64,000 bases of DNA, from the NCBI GenBank assembly GCA_015061035.1, contig SUXK01000003.1, forward strand, positions 1-64,000, written 5' to 3'. Position 1 is the first letter of the stretch. Each line of letters starts with the position of its first letter. Made by a program: the position numbers and the translations under genes. Positions 38,649 through 48,384 of the stretch are shown one piece after another. The DNA comes from Bacteroidales bacterium. Lineage in GTDB: Bacteria; Bacteroidota; Bacteroidia; Bacteroidales; G3-4614. The notes under the pieces are model-generated. The model saw only the letters and a program-made list of their open reading frames with translations, ran no database searches and had not been told where the DNA came from.

Positions 38649-41600
38649 CTATTTTACCATAAATTTAAGACTCTTATTCACTCCATTTGAGAGTTGAATA
38701 TTAACTATATAAGTTCCCGATGTTCTAGGTGCCTCTATTACATTATCTCCTACTTTTAATGTAATTGGTTGCACCTGCCCTGTACTATTTGCAAGGGTAC
38801 CGGTTATATTACATGGTTCGGGGGTTGTTATGTTTATTGTTACGCTTCCGCCCTGTTCAACCATTGTAGGATATAGAAGTATAGTGCTATCTGTTGACTC
38901 AAAACTCATTTCACAACTTTTTAACTCTATACCCTCCTCAGTTTTTACCTTTACCGAGAACAGGTCTTGTGCATTGGCAGTTTTGGGCAGTGATATATAA
39001 GGAGTTGTAAAGGGTAGCCTCTCGCCATTCATATACCACTCATATTCAACAAAGTTTAATGCTCCGTTGTTCTCTGGACTGTTAACTATTGCGAGAACAT
39101 CATCCCAACGTTTTATGATTACCTCCTGTGGTAATTTATATATGTTTAGTTGATACTCTGCTCTACTCTCATTGCTTTCAGATATTATTGTTATTGGTAC
39201 TATATATTTTCCTCCCGGCAATATATCCGTTATATAACGCGATTGTTCATCCCCTGCAATAATAACCGTTCCGTTATCTTTAGCAACAACCTCTATATCA
39301 ACAAAATCGTCAGAACATGTGGCAGCATAATTAAATTGGTTACGTACTGAAGAGGCAAGTGCCTGACCATTTACTCTCAACTCCTCTATTTGTGCGGTGT
39401 AACTCTTATCACTTAAATAAAAATTGTAAGGAGTGCTTATAGTTTTCTCTCCATCGGCATATACTGCCTCCAATTTATATTCATAGTTTTTGCCCTGTAT
39501 AAGGTCTTTGTCTGTATATTTTGAGACCTTTCCCGATAGTGTTGCTACCAACTCATTATTACGATATAGATTATACTGTTTGGGCGAATTAAAAAGTACG
39601 GGCAGTGATGAATATACCTCAATATGGTCAAACTTGGATACATCTTCTACACCCTTAAACGTTGCTGAGGGTGGAGATATAACCGCTTTTATTGAGATAT
39701 TCCCTTTTGTATCGGTATTTTGCCAATCATAGCCATTTGTAGATACTACGTTTCCTTTGCCCTCTATTATCTTATCTCCGTCAGTCATTATTAAATATCC
39801 CGAGCCTGAGTTTACCCTCAATGTGCAATAGAGAGGCTCTTTGCTATTTATAACAAACTCTTTGTCAAGTGTTATCTCTCTCTCATCTTCAGTTATTGAG
39901 AGTGGGAGTTGCTGGGTATATATATTTGCACCTTGTCTGATATAAAGGGTATAATTTATATTCGGAAAGCAATTTGTCTTAATACGCTTAATTACATATC
40001 CATCCATACCCAACAGGTCAGAGTCACTCCACATTTGCCCTAAATATATTGGAGGAGAGGTTTTAAAGGTCAATTTTCGCACCGCTCTTTTATCTCCCCA
40101 AAATATTGTTTGTTCACTTTGGGGTATTGTCCAATCTAATACTAAATCATCTTCTGATATTCGTTCAACATTGCTTATATTGGGCGTTACTACTGGATGC
40201 TTTTCTATAATAGTTTGATTGCTTTTTGCTGTCTCATAATCACTATCTAAGTAGTATGCCGAGACTTGATAGTTGTGCTTACCTGTATAGACACCTTCAT
40301 CTACAAAACTATTTAAAGTAGGATGGCCAATTATCTCGCCATTACGATATGCTATATAGTTTAAGGGTTGTTCATCTAATGGCAACCATGTAAGTTCTAC
40401 TTTTGTTGCATCATCAACAAGTTGTGCATTTAATGCTCTTGGAGCAGGTACTATTTCGCCTTTGCGAATACCATTTTGCGATAATGCTCCGCTATTGATT
40501 GGATCAAGATAGTGCGATATATATTTCCAAAAACGTTGCAACTTACCATAATAGTTTGTCCCTGAAGGGTAAGAACACGAAGAGTTCCCCCCTGTTAATG
40601 AGCCAACTACTAATTTATCCTGATTAAATAGGGGTGAGCCTGATGAGCCTCCCTCCGTTGCCGAAAATCCGTTTGCAGTTGATGTAAATTCAACAGTCCA
40701 GTAACCGTTTACGCCCTCTCCCGTTCCTATGCTTGGCCATGTGCCACTAACTGCTGGAGAGATATAAGTTGATATTTTCTTAACCGCCCCCTTTGGATGA
40801 TGAATAGAGACTCCCGATTGAGATGGAGTAACTCCCCTATCCCATCCATTAAAATATGGAGTTAATGATGCAGGAAAACTGGAACGTAACAATAGCAGTG
40901 CCTGATCTAACCCTTCACGACTATTCAAACTCTTTCCCTCTAAAAACTGACAACCTGTTAATGTCTTTGTCTCTTTTATCTCACTGCTTCCGCACTCTGT
41001 TGCCTCATAATTAAAATAGAAGAGAGTCTGTTGCAGTTCTATCTCAGAGGCTATCTTTCCATCTCCCTCTAAACAGTGAAATGCTGTGTATATGTATGGA
41101 GTAAAATCTTCAGAGGTGTTGTTCAAAAGTGTTGCAGAGCATAGATATACGTAGTTGCCTATGGGAGTAACCATTTTAATTACTCCATCTTTCTCTTTTT
41201 GCCATGCCTCTCCCTCGCTGCACATAATATCAACCATACAACTTAATAACTCTGAGGTTGACACCTTTAAGTTCTTATATCCATAGCATATTTTTTCAAT
41301 ATCAATCTGTGGAGCATCTGTTTGTGATGAAGAGGATACATACTCAAAAATCAAATTATCTCCTGCTACAAACTCTGTTACAAACTCTCCTCCAGAGGGA
41401 TTTGTTTGTGAGGTATATGCTCCTAACAAATGGGTATGATCTTCGTTATATATATAAAGTTTTGCCCCTTGAGGTATTTTAAATTTAGAGTAATATACCG
41501 ATATTGCCGTTGCGTGGGGCGAGGTAATTTTTAGTCTACATATTCTCTCTCCACCCCCTATGTTGCTCCACTCTCCATCTTCAATTACTGACAGTTGGGT

Positions 41601-41837
41601 AGCAAGGTTTATTCCCACTCTTTCGGGTAGATCTCCGCTTTGGAGTTCATCTTCTAAAAGTTGTTCAATAGTAAATGGATTGGATATTATATTTGTTTTT
41701 AACTCCTCTTGCGATTTTAGTTTTGTTCTTGGTATATTCCAACTCGGTGGTGTTCCTCCGTACCCTATTTGTGCCGATATGGGGAGGATATTTATTAGTA
41801 GAGTGAGAAGGAGTATGACTATAATACCTCTTTTCAT
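38649..41837 (-). CDS. T9SS-secreted trypsin-like serine protease
   Basis: A 1062-aa extracellular protein. Signal peptide 1-23 (ending PISAQ), an N-terminal beta domain, then a trypsin-like fold with a full triad: H254 (YTAFHC), D311 (LDQALLLL) and S399 (GGSSGSP). Cysteines typical of the lysyl-endopeptidase type surround it. Fibronectin-III-like segments follow (about 465-800). The last ~75 residues are a type A T9SS sorting domain (LLYPTMV to the C-terminal FMVK). Specificity is not deducible. The gene starts 10 nt after the antiporter stop and is followed by a barrel gene. Confidence 0.87.
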   Translation of the reverse strand: MKRGIIVILLLTLLINILPISAQIGYGGTPPSWNIPRTKLKSQEELKTNIISNPFTIEQLLEDELQSGDLPERVGINLATQLSVIEDGEWSNIGGGERICRLKITSPHATAISVYYSKFKIPQGAKLYIYNEDHTHLLGAYTSQTNPSGGEFVTEFVAGDNLIFEYVSSSSQTDAPQIDIEKICYGYKNLKVSTSELLSCMVDIMCSEGEAWQKEKDGVIKMVTPIGNYVYLCSATLLNNTSEDFTPYIYTAFHCLEGDGKIASEIELQQTLFYFNYEATECGSSEIKETKTLTGCQFLEGKSLNSREGLDQALLLLRSSFPASLTPYFNGWDRGVTPSQSGVSIHHPKGAVKKISTYISPAVSGTWPSIGTGEGVNGYWTVEFTSTANGFSATEGGSSGSPLFNQDKLVVGSLTGGNSSCSYPSGTNYYGKLQRFWKYISHYLDPINSGALSQNGIRKGEIVPAPRALNAQLVDDATKVELTWLPLDEQPLNYIAYRNGEIIGHPTLNSFVDEGVYTGKHNYQVSAYYLDSDYETAKSNQTIIEKHPVVTPNISNVERISEDDLVLDWTIPQSEQTIFWGDKRAVRKLTFKTSPPIYLGQMWSDSDLLGMDGYVIKRIKTNCFPNINYTLYIRQGANIYTQQLPLSITEDEREITLDKEFVINSKEPLYCTLRVNSGSGYLIMTDGDKIIEGKGNVVSTNGYDWQNTDTKGNISIKAVISPPSATFKGVEDVSKFDHIEVYSSLPVLFNSPKQYNLYRNNELVATLSGKVSKYTDKDLIQGKNYEYKLEAVYADGEKTISTPYNFYLSDKSYTAQIEELRVNGQALASSVRNQFNYAATCSDDFVDIEVVAKDNGTVIIAGDEQSRYITDILPGGKYIVPITIISESNESRAEYQLNIYKLPQEVIIKRWDDVLAIVNSPENNGALNFVEYEWYMNGERLPFTTPYISLPKTANAQDLFSVKVKTEEGIELKSCEMSFESTDSTILLYPTMVEQGGSVTINITTPEPCNITGTLANSTGQVQPITLKVGDNVIEAPRTSGTYIVNIQLSNGVNKSLKFMVK

Positions 41838-41847
41838 AGTATCAATT

Positions 41848-43992
41848 TTATTGTAACTTTCCTGCTCGAGAGGATTTAAAGAGTGAGGTCAGATATTTCT
41901 TTATACGATTTATATAGGCATGGTTTTGATGCACCGATATTGACAACGGATCACTAAAGTATGTAACATCTCCCACCTCGCCAAATTGTTCGGGATATAA
42001 TATTACCAAGTTGTTATTGGCAAAATATTTTGAAAGGAACGATGGCAATTTGTCTAAGTTGGGGGAGTAAGATACCGAGGCTTGACGTGCCGACACAATG
42101 ATAAAGAGGTCATCTTCCAAAACAACTCCTGTTAGTATTAATATATCGTTCCACTTATCCATTATGTGATACTCGGCACGAATATTCTGCTTTTTGCGAA
42201 TTAATCGGCCCTTTATTTGTCCTAAGGTATCGCGGTGGCCATAGAATATTGTCTTGCATCCCAACTGCGTTGCCATGTTGGCTATTCTACTTACCCACGT
42301 TCCAAATCCTGTTTCATATTCGGCTTTCTCAGGGATATATACTATTATTCGGGTAAGAGTATTTGTTGGTATTATACTCTTTGCAATAAGAACTGTTTTG
42401 TTTGTTCCTTTAAGTATTGCTTCGGTTGTTGAGCCAAAAAATGAGTCGGCAATATTTGCCTTATGGTGAATACCTATAAGCAATTCCGAAATACCTTTCT
42501 CCTTCATGGTATGAACAATTCCACTTGCCACGTTCATTGAAAAACGAGTGATTGTCTCTACCTGAATGTCGGCCGCCGCTGCAATCTTTGATGCGTGAGT
42601 GAGCAGATTGTTTGATATTTTGGCTGAAGCAGGATTGTCGTGACGTGCCTCATTTACCACATTCAAGAAGTATAGCGGTTGCTTTACTTTTGGATTCTTC
42701 ATCACCATTGCCATATTTACCAAGAGGTCGGCTGTCATGGGATTTGAGACTGAAACCAATATCTTTTGAGGTAGTTTCTCGGTTTGAGGACTCTCCTCTT
42801 CGCTCATAGATGATAGTGCTATCTCTTTTGCTGCACGCTCGGTGAACAATGCACTTATTGTGCAAGAGATTAATATCATCAAAATTGCTCCATTGAGTAT
42901 TGAAGCATCAAACAGTTGCATCTCATATCCAATAAGAACTACCGCCAATGTTGCTGCCGCTTTTGCACTGCTCAAACCAAATAACATACGCCCTTCGGAA
43001 GAGTTCAATCGGAATATCTTTTGCATTATATATGCTGCCAACCATTTTGATATTATGGCAACTGCGGTCATAAGCAGTGCTACCCATATACTATGCCACG
43101 AGGTAAATCCTCGAAGGTTTATCATCATTCCTACTCCTATCAAAAAGTAGGGAATAAAGAGTGCATTTCCTACAAACTCTAACCTATTCATCAAAGGCGA
43201 CACGGCAGGTATGTAACGAGTTAGGATAATTCCTGCGAAGAATGCTCCTATTATTCCTACCAAGCCTACCAATTGGGCAAGATATGCCGCAGCAAAAACC
43301 AACGACAGGATAAATATAAATTGAGATACGTTATCGTTGTACTTCTTAAAAAACCAACGTGTAAGGCGAGGATAGATGTATATTATGGCTGCACCATAAA
43401 TTATTACACCTGCTGCAAACTTTATCCAATACAGTGCTCCTACACCCCCTTCAGCAATTCCTATTATCACCGCCATTGTTGTCAATGCAACTATAACTGC
43501 AATTACTGTTCCTGCAATGGCTATTGAAACGGAACGAGATTTTGCTACTCCATATCGGGTTACAATAGGGAACGATATTAGTGTGTGCGAAGCATATATG
43601 GTTGATAGCAATGCTGATGCTACCCAGTTCAAACCAAATATATAATGCGACACCACCAATCCCGAAAGCAATGGTATCAGAAAGGTTATTATTCCATAAC
43701 TTATACCCCGTTTTTTATTCTTATTAAAGTCAGAGATGCTCATCTCCAACCCAACAAGGAACATTAAATAGAGCAATCCTACATTACCAAAAATCTCGAA
43801 ACTTGCATCGTATTCAAGCAAATTAAAACCATGCGGACCTATTACCATTCCCGAAAATATTAATCCTATTATGTGAGGAATGTGTAATCGGTCTAATATA
43901 ATTGGGGCAAAAAGGATTATGGTCAACACCATAAAAAATATTAGTGCCGAGTTTGTTAACGGTAATTGTGATGTTATAAAACTCCAATCCAT
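41848..43992 (-). CDS. CPA2-type cation:proton antiporter with C-terminal UspA-like domain
   Basis: A 714-aa inner-membrane protein. Residues about 1-390 form about a dozen hydrophobic helices of the Na+/H+ exchanger type (HIIGLIFSGMVIGPHG, LLYLMFLVGLEM). After a charged linker (SMSEEESPQTEK) the cytoplasmic part (about 405-680) resembles universal-stress-protein folds, with the typical end GSTTEAILKGTNKTVLIAK; such domains often bind nucleotides. It probably exchanges Na+ or K+ for H+, gated by the soluble domain. It is in line with, and 10 nt before, the protease gene. Confidence 0.9.
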   Translation of the reverse strand: MDWSFITSQLPLTNSALIFFMVLTIILFAPIILDRLHIPHIIGLIFSGMVIGPHGFNLLEYDASFEIFGNVGLLYLMFLVGLEMSISDFNKNKKRGISYGIITFLIPLLSGLVVSHYIFGLNWVASALLSTIYASHTLISFPIVTRYGVAKSRSVSIAIAGTVIAVIVALTTMAVIIGIAEGGVGALYWIKFAAGVIIYGAAIIYIYPRLTRWFFKKYNDNVSQFIFILSLVFAAAYLAQLVGLVGIIGAFFAGIILTRYIPAVSPLMNRLEFVGNALFIPYFLIGVGMMINLRGFTSWHSIWVALLMTAVAIISKWLAAYIMQKIFRLNSSEGRMLFGLSSAKAAATLAVVLIGYEMQLFDASILNGAILMILISCTISALFTERAAKEIALSSMSEEESPQTEKLPQKILVSVSNPMTADLLVNMAMVMKNPKVKQPLYFLNVVNEARHDNPASAKISNNLLTHASKIAAAADIQVETITRFSMNVASGIVHTMKEKGISELLIGIHHKANIADSFFGSTTEAILKGTNKTVLIAKSIIPTNTLTRIIVYIPEKAEYETGFGTWVSRIANMATQLGCKTIFYGHRDTLGQIKGRLIRKKQNIRAEYHIMDKWNDILILTGVVLEDDLFIIVSARQASVSYSPNLDKLPSFLSKYFANNNLVILYPEQFGEVGDVTYFSDPLSISVHQNHAYINRIKKYLTSLFKSSRAGKLQ

Positions 43993-44019
43993 ATCCTGCC
44001 CTTAAAATAAGAAGAACTC

Positions 44020-45303
44020 TTATATATTAAATTGCTCTTTGATTTTATCTACGTAATCAAGTTTCTCCCATGTGAAGAGTTCTACCTCTTGTACTATCTC
44101 TTGAGTATATCGAGAGGTAAATCTTTTTACTACTGTTTTGGGCTCTCGTCCCATATGGCCATATGCTGCTGTCTCCTCGTATATGGGGTTTCTCAATTTC
44201 AATCGCTCCTCTATTGCGTATGGGCGAAGGTCAAATATATCTTTGACTTTTGCCGCAATTTCAGAGTCTTTTAAACCATTCTTTGCATTCCCGTATGTAT
44301 TTACATACACGCTTATTGGCTCAGCCACTCCTATGGCATAAGACAATTGTATTAATGCTTCATTTGCCACTCCTGCTGCAACAAGATTTTTTGCAATATG
44401 GCGTGCTGCGTATGCTGCCGAACGGTCAACTTTTGAGGGATCTTTACCTGAGAATGCTCCTCCTCCGTGTGCTCCTTTACCACCGTAGGTATCAACAATT
44501 ATTTTACGACCAGTTAAACCTGTATCTCCGTGAGGACCTCCAATTACAAATTTTCCTGTGGGATTTACATACAGTTTATAATCATCTTTGAACAATAGTT
44601 TTACTCTTTCGGGTAAGGTTGCTACTACTCGAGGGATTAATATTTCGGCAACATCCTTGCGTATTTGTGCTAACATCTCTGTATCGGCCTGCTCTTGAGA
44701 GATGGTTTGCCCTGGTTTTACAAACTCATCGTGTTGTGTTGATACAACTATTGTATCTATTCGCAAAGGAGTATTGTTATCATCGTACTCAATTGTTACT
44801 TGACTCTTTGCATCAGGGCGTAGATATTTCATCTCTTTCCCCTCACGGCGTATTGCAGCAAGTTCAATCAACAATTTATGTGATAAATCTAACGATAGGG
44901 GCATATAGTTATCGGTTTCGTTACTTGCGTAACCAAACATCATTCCTTGGTCACCTGCTCCCTGCTCTATGTCGCTATTGCGTTCTACTCCTCTGTTTAT
45001 ATCGGCACTCTGTTCGTGAATTGCAGAAAAAACACCACATGAATCTCCATCAAAGTTATACTCACTCTTTGTGTATCCTATGCGGTTTATAACTCGGCGA
45101 GCAACATCCATCAAGTCAATATACGCATTTGATTTTACCTCTCCTGCTATAACAACCTGACCTGTTGTTACTAATGTTTCACATGCTACTTTTGAATTTT
45201 TATCTTGAGCCAAAAACTCATCAAGAAGTGCGTCTGATATTTGATCTGCTACCTTGTCGGGATGTCCCTCTGATACCGATTCTGATGTAAATAAATAACC
45301 CAT
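44020..45303 (-). CDS. metK: S-adenosylmethionine synthetase
   Basis: A 427-aa cytoplasmic enzyme that makes SAM from methionine and ATP. Signature motifs: [13 protein letters not shown] (from 13), the [12 protein letters not shown] hexapeptide region and [22 protein letters not shown]. Length is slightly greater than the E. coli enzyme, as is usual in Bacteroidota. Its leader carries a SAM-II-type riboswitch aptamer, so expression should fall when SAM is abundant. Single gene. Confidence 0.97.
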   Translation of the reverse strand: MGYLFTSESVSEGHPDKVADQISDALLDEFLAQDKNSKVACETLVTTGQVVIAGEVKSNAYIDLMDVARRVINRIGYTKSEYNFDGDSCGVFSAIHEQSADINRGVERNSDIEQGAGDQGMMFGYASNETDNYMPLSLDLSHKLLIELAAIRREGKEMKYLRPDAKSQVTIEYDDNNTPLRIDTIVVSTQHDEFVKPGQTISQEQADTEMLAQIRKDVAEILIPRVVATLPERVKLLFKDDYKLYVNPTGKFVIGGPHGDTGLTGRKIIVDTYGGKGAHGGGAFSGKDPSKVDRSAAYAARHIAKNLVAAGVANEALIQLSYAIGVAEPISVYVNTYGNAKNGLKDSEIAAKVKDIFDLRPYAIEERLKLRNPIYEETAAYGHMGREPKTVVKRFTSRYTQEIVQEVELFTWEKLDYVDKIKEQFNI

Positions 45304-45351
45304 TATTTTTATTCTATTAATTGGGAGATTTTCGGTCTTGCAGCGATTAAG

Positions 45352-45398
45352 ATTTTAGCATTTTTTCAAGTGGTTGCAAGCAGTCAAATCTCTCCACG
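45352..45398 (-). ncRNA. SAM-II-type riboswitch upstream of metK
   Basis: On the minus strand the leader shows the conserved SAM-II pieces in order: a P1 arm GTGG, GATTTGA, GCTTGCAA, the P1 partner CCAC, an A-rich stretch, and the pseudoknot strand TGCTAAAA. This agrees with my recollection of the SAM-II (metA-type) family, which occurs in Bacteroidota. The aptamer ends about 50 nt before the metK ATG. GAGATTT within it (45386-45392) can pair with AAATCTC near the start codon (45325-45331), a possible switch helix. Confidence 0.85.
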
Positions 45399-45420
45399 TT
45401 ATACATAAATATTACAAGGC

Positions 45421-45446
45421 AAAAGGGCAAACCCTCACCCTTTTGT
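45421..45446 (-). promoter_or_regulatory. Hairpin at the 5' end of the metK leader
   Basis: A perfect 8-bp stem CAAAAGGG/CCCTTTTG with a 10-nt loop precedes the SAM-II aptamer. No T run follows, so it is not a terminator; it may stabilise the 5' end of the mRNA. Confidence 0.5.
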
Positions 45447-45457
45447 CTATTTTCTGC

Positions 45458-45465
45458 AAAGGTAG
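45458..45465 (-). promoter_or_regulatory. Predicted -7 box of metK
   Basis: TACCTTTG on the minus strand fits TAnnTTTG. It predicts a leader of about 148 nt that contains the hairpin and the SAM-II aptamer. Confidence 0.6.
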
Positions 45466-45529
45466 TTATTTTTTGCGGAATTACACCTATTATAAATGGT
45501 TAAAAATATAGTATTTAACACTATTTTAA

Positions 45530-46894
45530 CTACAAGGAGTCATCCTTAAACGAAGTTTTTAAATCTTCGCCCCAATGTAACGATGCCAAACGCTCCTCCC
45601 TGTCCATTACCTCTTTTGCTTTTTTGGGATATAAAATTAGGCGAAGCGACTGTCCGTATGTGAAATAGTTTATTGCCCAATTATAGAACACTATTATCTT
45701 ATTTCTAACCCCTAATATTGAGCGAAGGTGTACTATCAGCCACATTACCCAAGCCACGAAACCTGCCATTTTTATTTTCTTAAATTCGGCAACTGCACGA
45801 TTACGCCCTACTGTTGCCATTGTGCCTAAATTCTTATATTTAAATGGCTTAAGGCTTTTCCCCTCCTCTTTTCTTTTGAGGTTTGCTGCTAATAAACTTC
45901 CTTGTTGTATTGCCACTTGTGCCAACTGAGGGTGTCCTCCTACCCAATTTTCGTCACCATCTGGCATAATGGATTGGTCACCAATACAAAATACATCGCT
46001 CATACCTTTTACCTGATTATAAGCATCTACCTCAATTCTATTCCCTCTTCCAACAGACTCCTTGGGCATATTATCTATTTTGACTCCTGCCACTCCACTT
46101 ACCCAAATAAACGTACGGGTTGCTATTGTACTTCCATCTTTTAGATAAACCTTATTATCCTTAAACTCTGTTACCATCTTGTTGAGCAACACATTCACTC
46201 CCATTCTTCGTAAAAAGTTCTCGACACTGAGTGAACTCTCGTTACTCATTGATGATAATAATCTCTCGCCAGCCTCAATTAGATAAATATTCACAAGGCT
46301 TTTGGGTAAATCGGGATAATCTTTTGGGACTACAAAGTTTTTCATCTCCGATAAGGCTCCTGCAATCTCTACTCCTGTTGCTCCTCCTCCAACAATCACG
46401 ATGTTGAGGAGTTCTTGTCGTTCAACCTCATTTGAACAGGTTAATGCTCTTTCAAAGTTTGACAATATGGCATTCTGTAAACCCATGGCTTCACTTACAT
46501 TCTTCATGGGAATTGCATTCTCTTCGATAGATTTATTCCCGAAAAAGTTTGTTGTTGTTCCTGCTGCCAATACAAGATAATCGTACGATATTTTACCTAT
46601 GGAGGTTTGTACTATTTTGTGCTCGGGAAATATTGAGCGTACCTCTGCCATTCTGAAATAGAAATCTTTTCTCCTTTGAAATATCTTTCTAAAAGGAAAC
46701 GATATACTACTTGGTTCAATTCCCGATGAGGCTATTTGATATATAAGCGGAGGAAATTGATGATAATTATTTTTATCGACCAATACTACCTGAAAATTTG
46801 AATTGCGAAGTTTTTTTGCAAGACATAGTCCCCCAAATCCTCCTCCTACAATTACAACTCTCTTTTTACTGCTCTGTGGAATATTTACGCTCAT
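45530..46894 (-). CDS. ndh: Type II NADH dehydrogenase (NDH-2)
   Basis: A 454-aa FAD enzyme that passes electrons from NADH to quinone without pumping protons. FAD motif GGGFGGLCLA (from 17), NADH motif VGGGATGVEIAG (about 168-179), and the C-terminal FAD-site segment GDQS. Near the C-terminus, two hydrophobic stretches (FVAWVMWLIVHL and VFYNWAINYF) should dip into the inner membrane. With fumarate reductase it could form a short anaerobic electron chain through menaquinone. Divergent from the secreted propeller gene. Confidence 0.92.
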   Translation of the reverse strand: MSVNIPQSSKKRVVIVGGGFGGLCLAKKLRNSNFQVVLVDKNNYHQFPPLIYQIASSGIEPSSISFPFRKIFQRRKDFYFRMAEVRSIFPEHKIVQTSIGKISYDYLVLAAGTTTNFFGNKSIEENAIPMKNVSEAMGLQNAILSNFERALTCSNEVERQELLNIVIVGGGATGVEIAGALSEMKNFVVPKDYPDLPKSLVNIYLIEAGERLLSSMSNESSLSVENFLRRMGVNVLLNKMVTEFKDNKVYLKDGSTIATRTFIWVSGVAGVKIDNMPKESVGRGNRIEVDAYNQVKGMSDVFCIGDQSIMPDGDENWVGGHPQLAQVAIQQGSLLAANLKRKEEGKSLKPFKYKNLGTMATVGRNRAVAEFKKIKMAGFVAWVMWLIVHLRSILGVRNKIIVFYNWAINYFTYGQSLRLILYPKKAKEVMDREERLASLHWGEDLKTSFKDDSL

Positions 46895-46940
46895 ACAACC
46901 TCTTTTATATAGAAAAACAAAAGATTTATTTTAAGTGTTG

Positions 46941-46948
46941 CAAATATA
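46941..46948 (-). promoter_or_regulatory. Predicted -7 box of ndh
   Basis: TATATTTG on the minus strand, about 45 nt before the ATG. The nearest TTG lies a few bases closer than the usual spacing. Confidence 0.5.
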
Positions 46949-47006
46949 AAAATTTTAAAGTTAGCAAAGAAATAGTTTTACATTCATTCTTGTTTTTTTA
47001 ATATAA

Positions 47007-47037
47007 TTGGAATCTAATCCGAATATAACTATATTTG
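47007..47037 (+). promoter_or_regulatory. Promoter of the secreted propeller gene
   Basis: TTG (47007-47009), 20 nt, TATATTTG (47030-47037): a full match. It lies 21 nt before the ATG. Confidence 0.75.
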
Positions 47038-47058
47038 CATTTATAAACACCCAAAAGA

Positions 47059-48267
47059 ATGAATACAAAACTTTTACTTTTATTAATTATATCATCTCTT
47101 TTCTTCTTGCCAACAAGGAGTGAAACATTAGATACCTCGATATACTTTAACAGAATTGCCAATGATGGAGAAAATCTTTGGATAGCAACAAGTAAAGGTA
47201 TTATAAAATATAATAAAGAGGAAGATAAGGCATATAACGTTTGTGAAGAGTTGGGACTTGATACAGAAGATGTTATCCATTCCATTGCTATTGACAAAAG
47301 TAATAAGTTATGGTTTTCGGTAAAGAATAAAGGTGTTTACTATTATCAAGATGGTAAAACATATTATCGTAAAGGGGTTTATAAAGATGATTATGTGAGA
47401 TATGCCTTTGCCTTTGATTGTAACGATTCAATATGGGTGTCGGCTGGTGGATATTATACCGGACCTCAATATAATGAATACCCTGCTGGATATAATACTC
47501 CTGATACATACTCTCCAACTATGCAACCCACCATAATGGATATGGAGTTTGACAGCAATAACAATCTATGGATTCTTATCTACGGAGAGTACAATACTCT
47601 TTTATGTCATAAAAACGGTAATACATATTGCGAAAGTGTTATAGAAGGCACAACTCTTGTTCCGTCAATAACTATTGATAAGAGCAACAATATATGGTAT
47701 TCTGTTAGGGATGCGATATACTACTACGATACTTCAACACATAATCATACTCGCTATTGGCACGACACTGATAGTAATATTCCTGCCGCTCATTTTTTTG
47801 GCAGTGATATTGATGATGATGGTAATGTATGGTTTACATCATCGCACTACTTGTTACGATATGATGGCAAGGACTTTAAGTGGTGGAACTGCTATGGATA
47901 CCACGAGGCTCGCTCAATCGTTTGCGACAACAACATTGTTTGGGTATTAATGAGTGATGATGCTCTATGCAAATTTGAGGATAACTCATTTACAAGAATT
48001 GTTCTAAAAGATGCTGTAACAGGCATTGAAGAGAGTAGCGCAGAGGAGAGCAATACCAAAGCATACGTTTCAAATGGGGTGCTATATATTGAGAACTCTG
48101 AAGGCGTCAACTCAGTTACAGTTTATGATGCAATGGGCAGAACGCTCCTCACCCCCAACCCCTCTCCTGTAGAGAGGGGAGAGATTGCTATCCCATTAAA
48201 TTTGAATGTTAAAGGTTTGTTATTGGTTAAGGTTAACAATGAGGTTGTAAAGGTGATTTGTGAATAG
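47059..48267 (+). CDS. Secreted seven-bladed beta-propeller protein with T9SS sorting domain
   Basis: A 402-aa exported protein. Signal peptide 1-21, then seven repeats with LW/IW/VW cores (LWIATSKG, LWFSVKNKG, IWVSAGG, LWILIYG, IWYSVRD, VWFTSSHY, VWVLMSDD). These look like the propeller repeats of hybrid two-component sensors, here as a free secreted domain. The C-terminal ~80 residues are the shared T9SS cassette, with YDAMGR, the palindrome-encoded LTPNPSPVERGE and the end VNNEVVKVICE. The function is probably binding; no catalytic motif is seen. First gene of the secreted-protein cluster. Confidence 0.85.
   Translation: MNTKLLLLLIISSLFFLPTRSETLDTSIYFNRIANDGENLWIATSKGIIKYNKEEDKAYNVCEELGLDTEDVIHSIAIDKSNKLWFSVKNKGVYYYQDGKTYYRKGVYKDDYVRYAFAFDCNDSIWVSAGGYYTGPQYNEYPAGYNTPDTYSPTMQPTIMDMEFDSNNNLWILIYGEYNTLLCHKNGNTYCESVIEGTTLVPSITIDKSNNIWYSVRDAIYYYDTSTHNHTRYWHDTDSNIPAAHFFGSDIDDDGNVWFTSSHYLLRYDGKDFKWWNCYGYHEARSIVCDNNIVWVLMSDDALCKFEDNSFTRIVLKDAVTGIEESSAEESNTKAYVSNGVLYIENSEGVNSVTVYDAMGRTLLTPNPSPVERGEIAIPLNLNVKGLLLVKVNNEVVKVICE
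48030..48267 (+). repeat. T9SS sorting-domain cassette, copy 1
   Basis: DNA nearly identical to 52895-53133 and very similar to 49156-49383 and 59957-60188, although the genes' upstream parts are unrelated or divergent. It contains an in-frame palindrome, CCCCTCTC-CTGTA-GAGAGGGG (48159-48179). Confidence 0.85.
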
Positions 48268-48277
48268 TTAAATAGAT

Positions 48278-48355
48278 ATGACAATAGAGGGAGAACAAAA
48301 AATAGATATAGAACAAGGAGCAATATTCAATTTGGTAAAAGGAATAATTAAATAG
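48278..48355 (+). CDS. Possible 25-codon small ORF
   Basis: ATG to TAG in the spacer between two secreted-protein genes, encoding a lysine-ending peptide (MTIEGEQKIDIE...). It could be a leftover C-terminal fragment of a secreted protein or chance. There is no ribosome-binding evidence. Confidence 0.2.
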   Translation: MTIEGEQKIDIEQGAIFNLVKGIIK

Positions 48356-48384
48356 ATATTATAAACTTTAAATACGCAAAGATT

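Noticed and set aside
46998-47297. 99-codon minus-strand open frame
   Set aside because: It covers the promoter and signal-peptide region of the propeller gene on the plus strand and has no family features.
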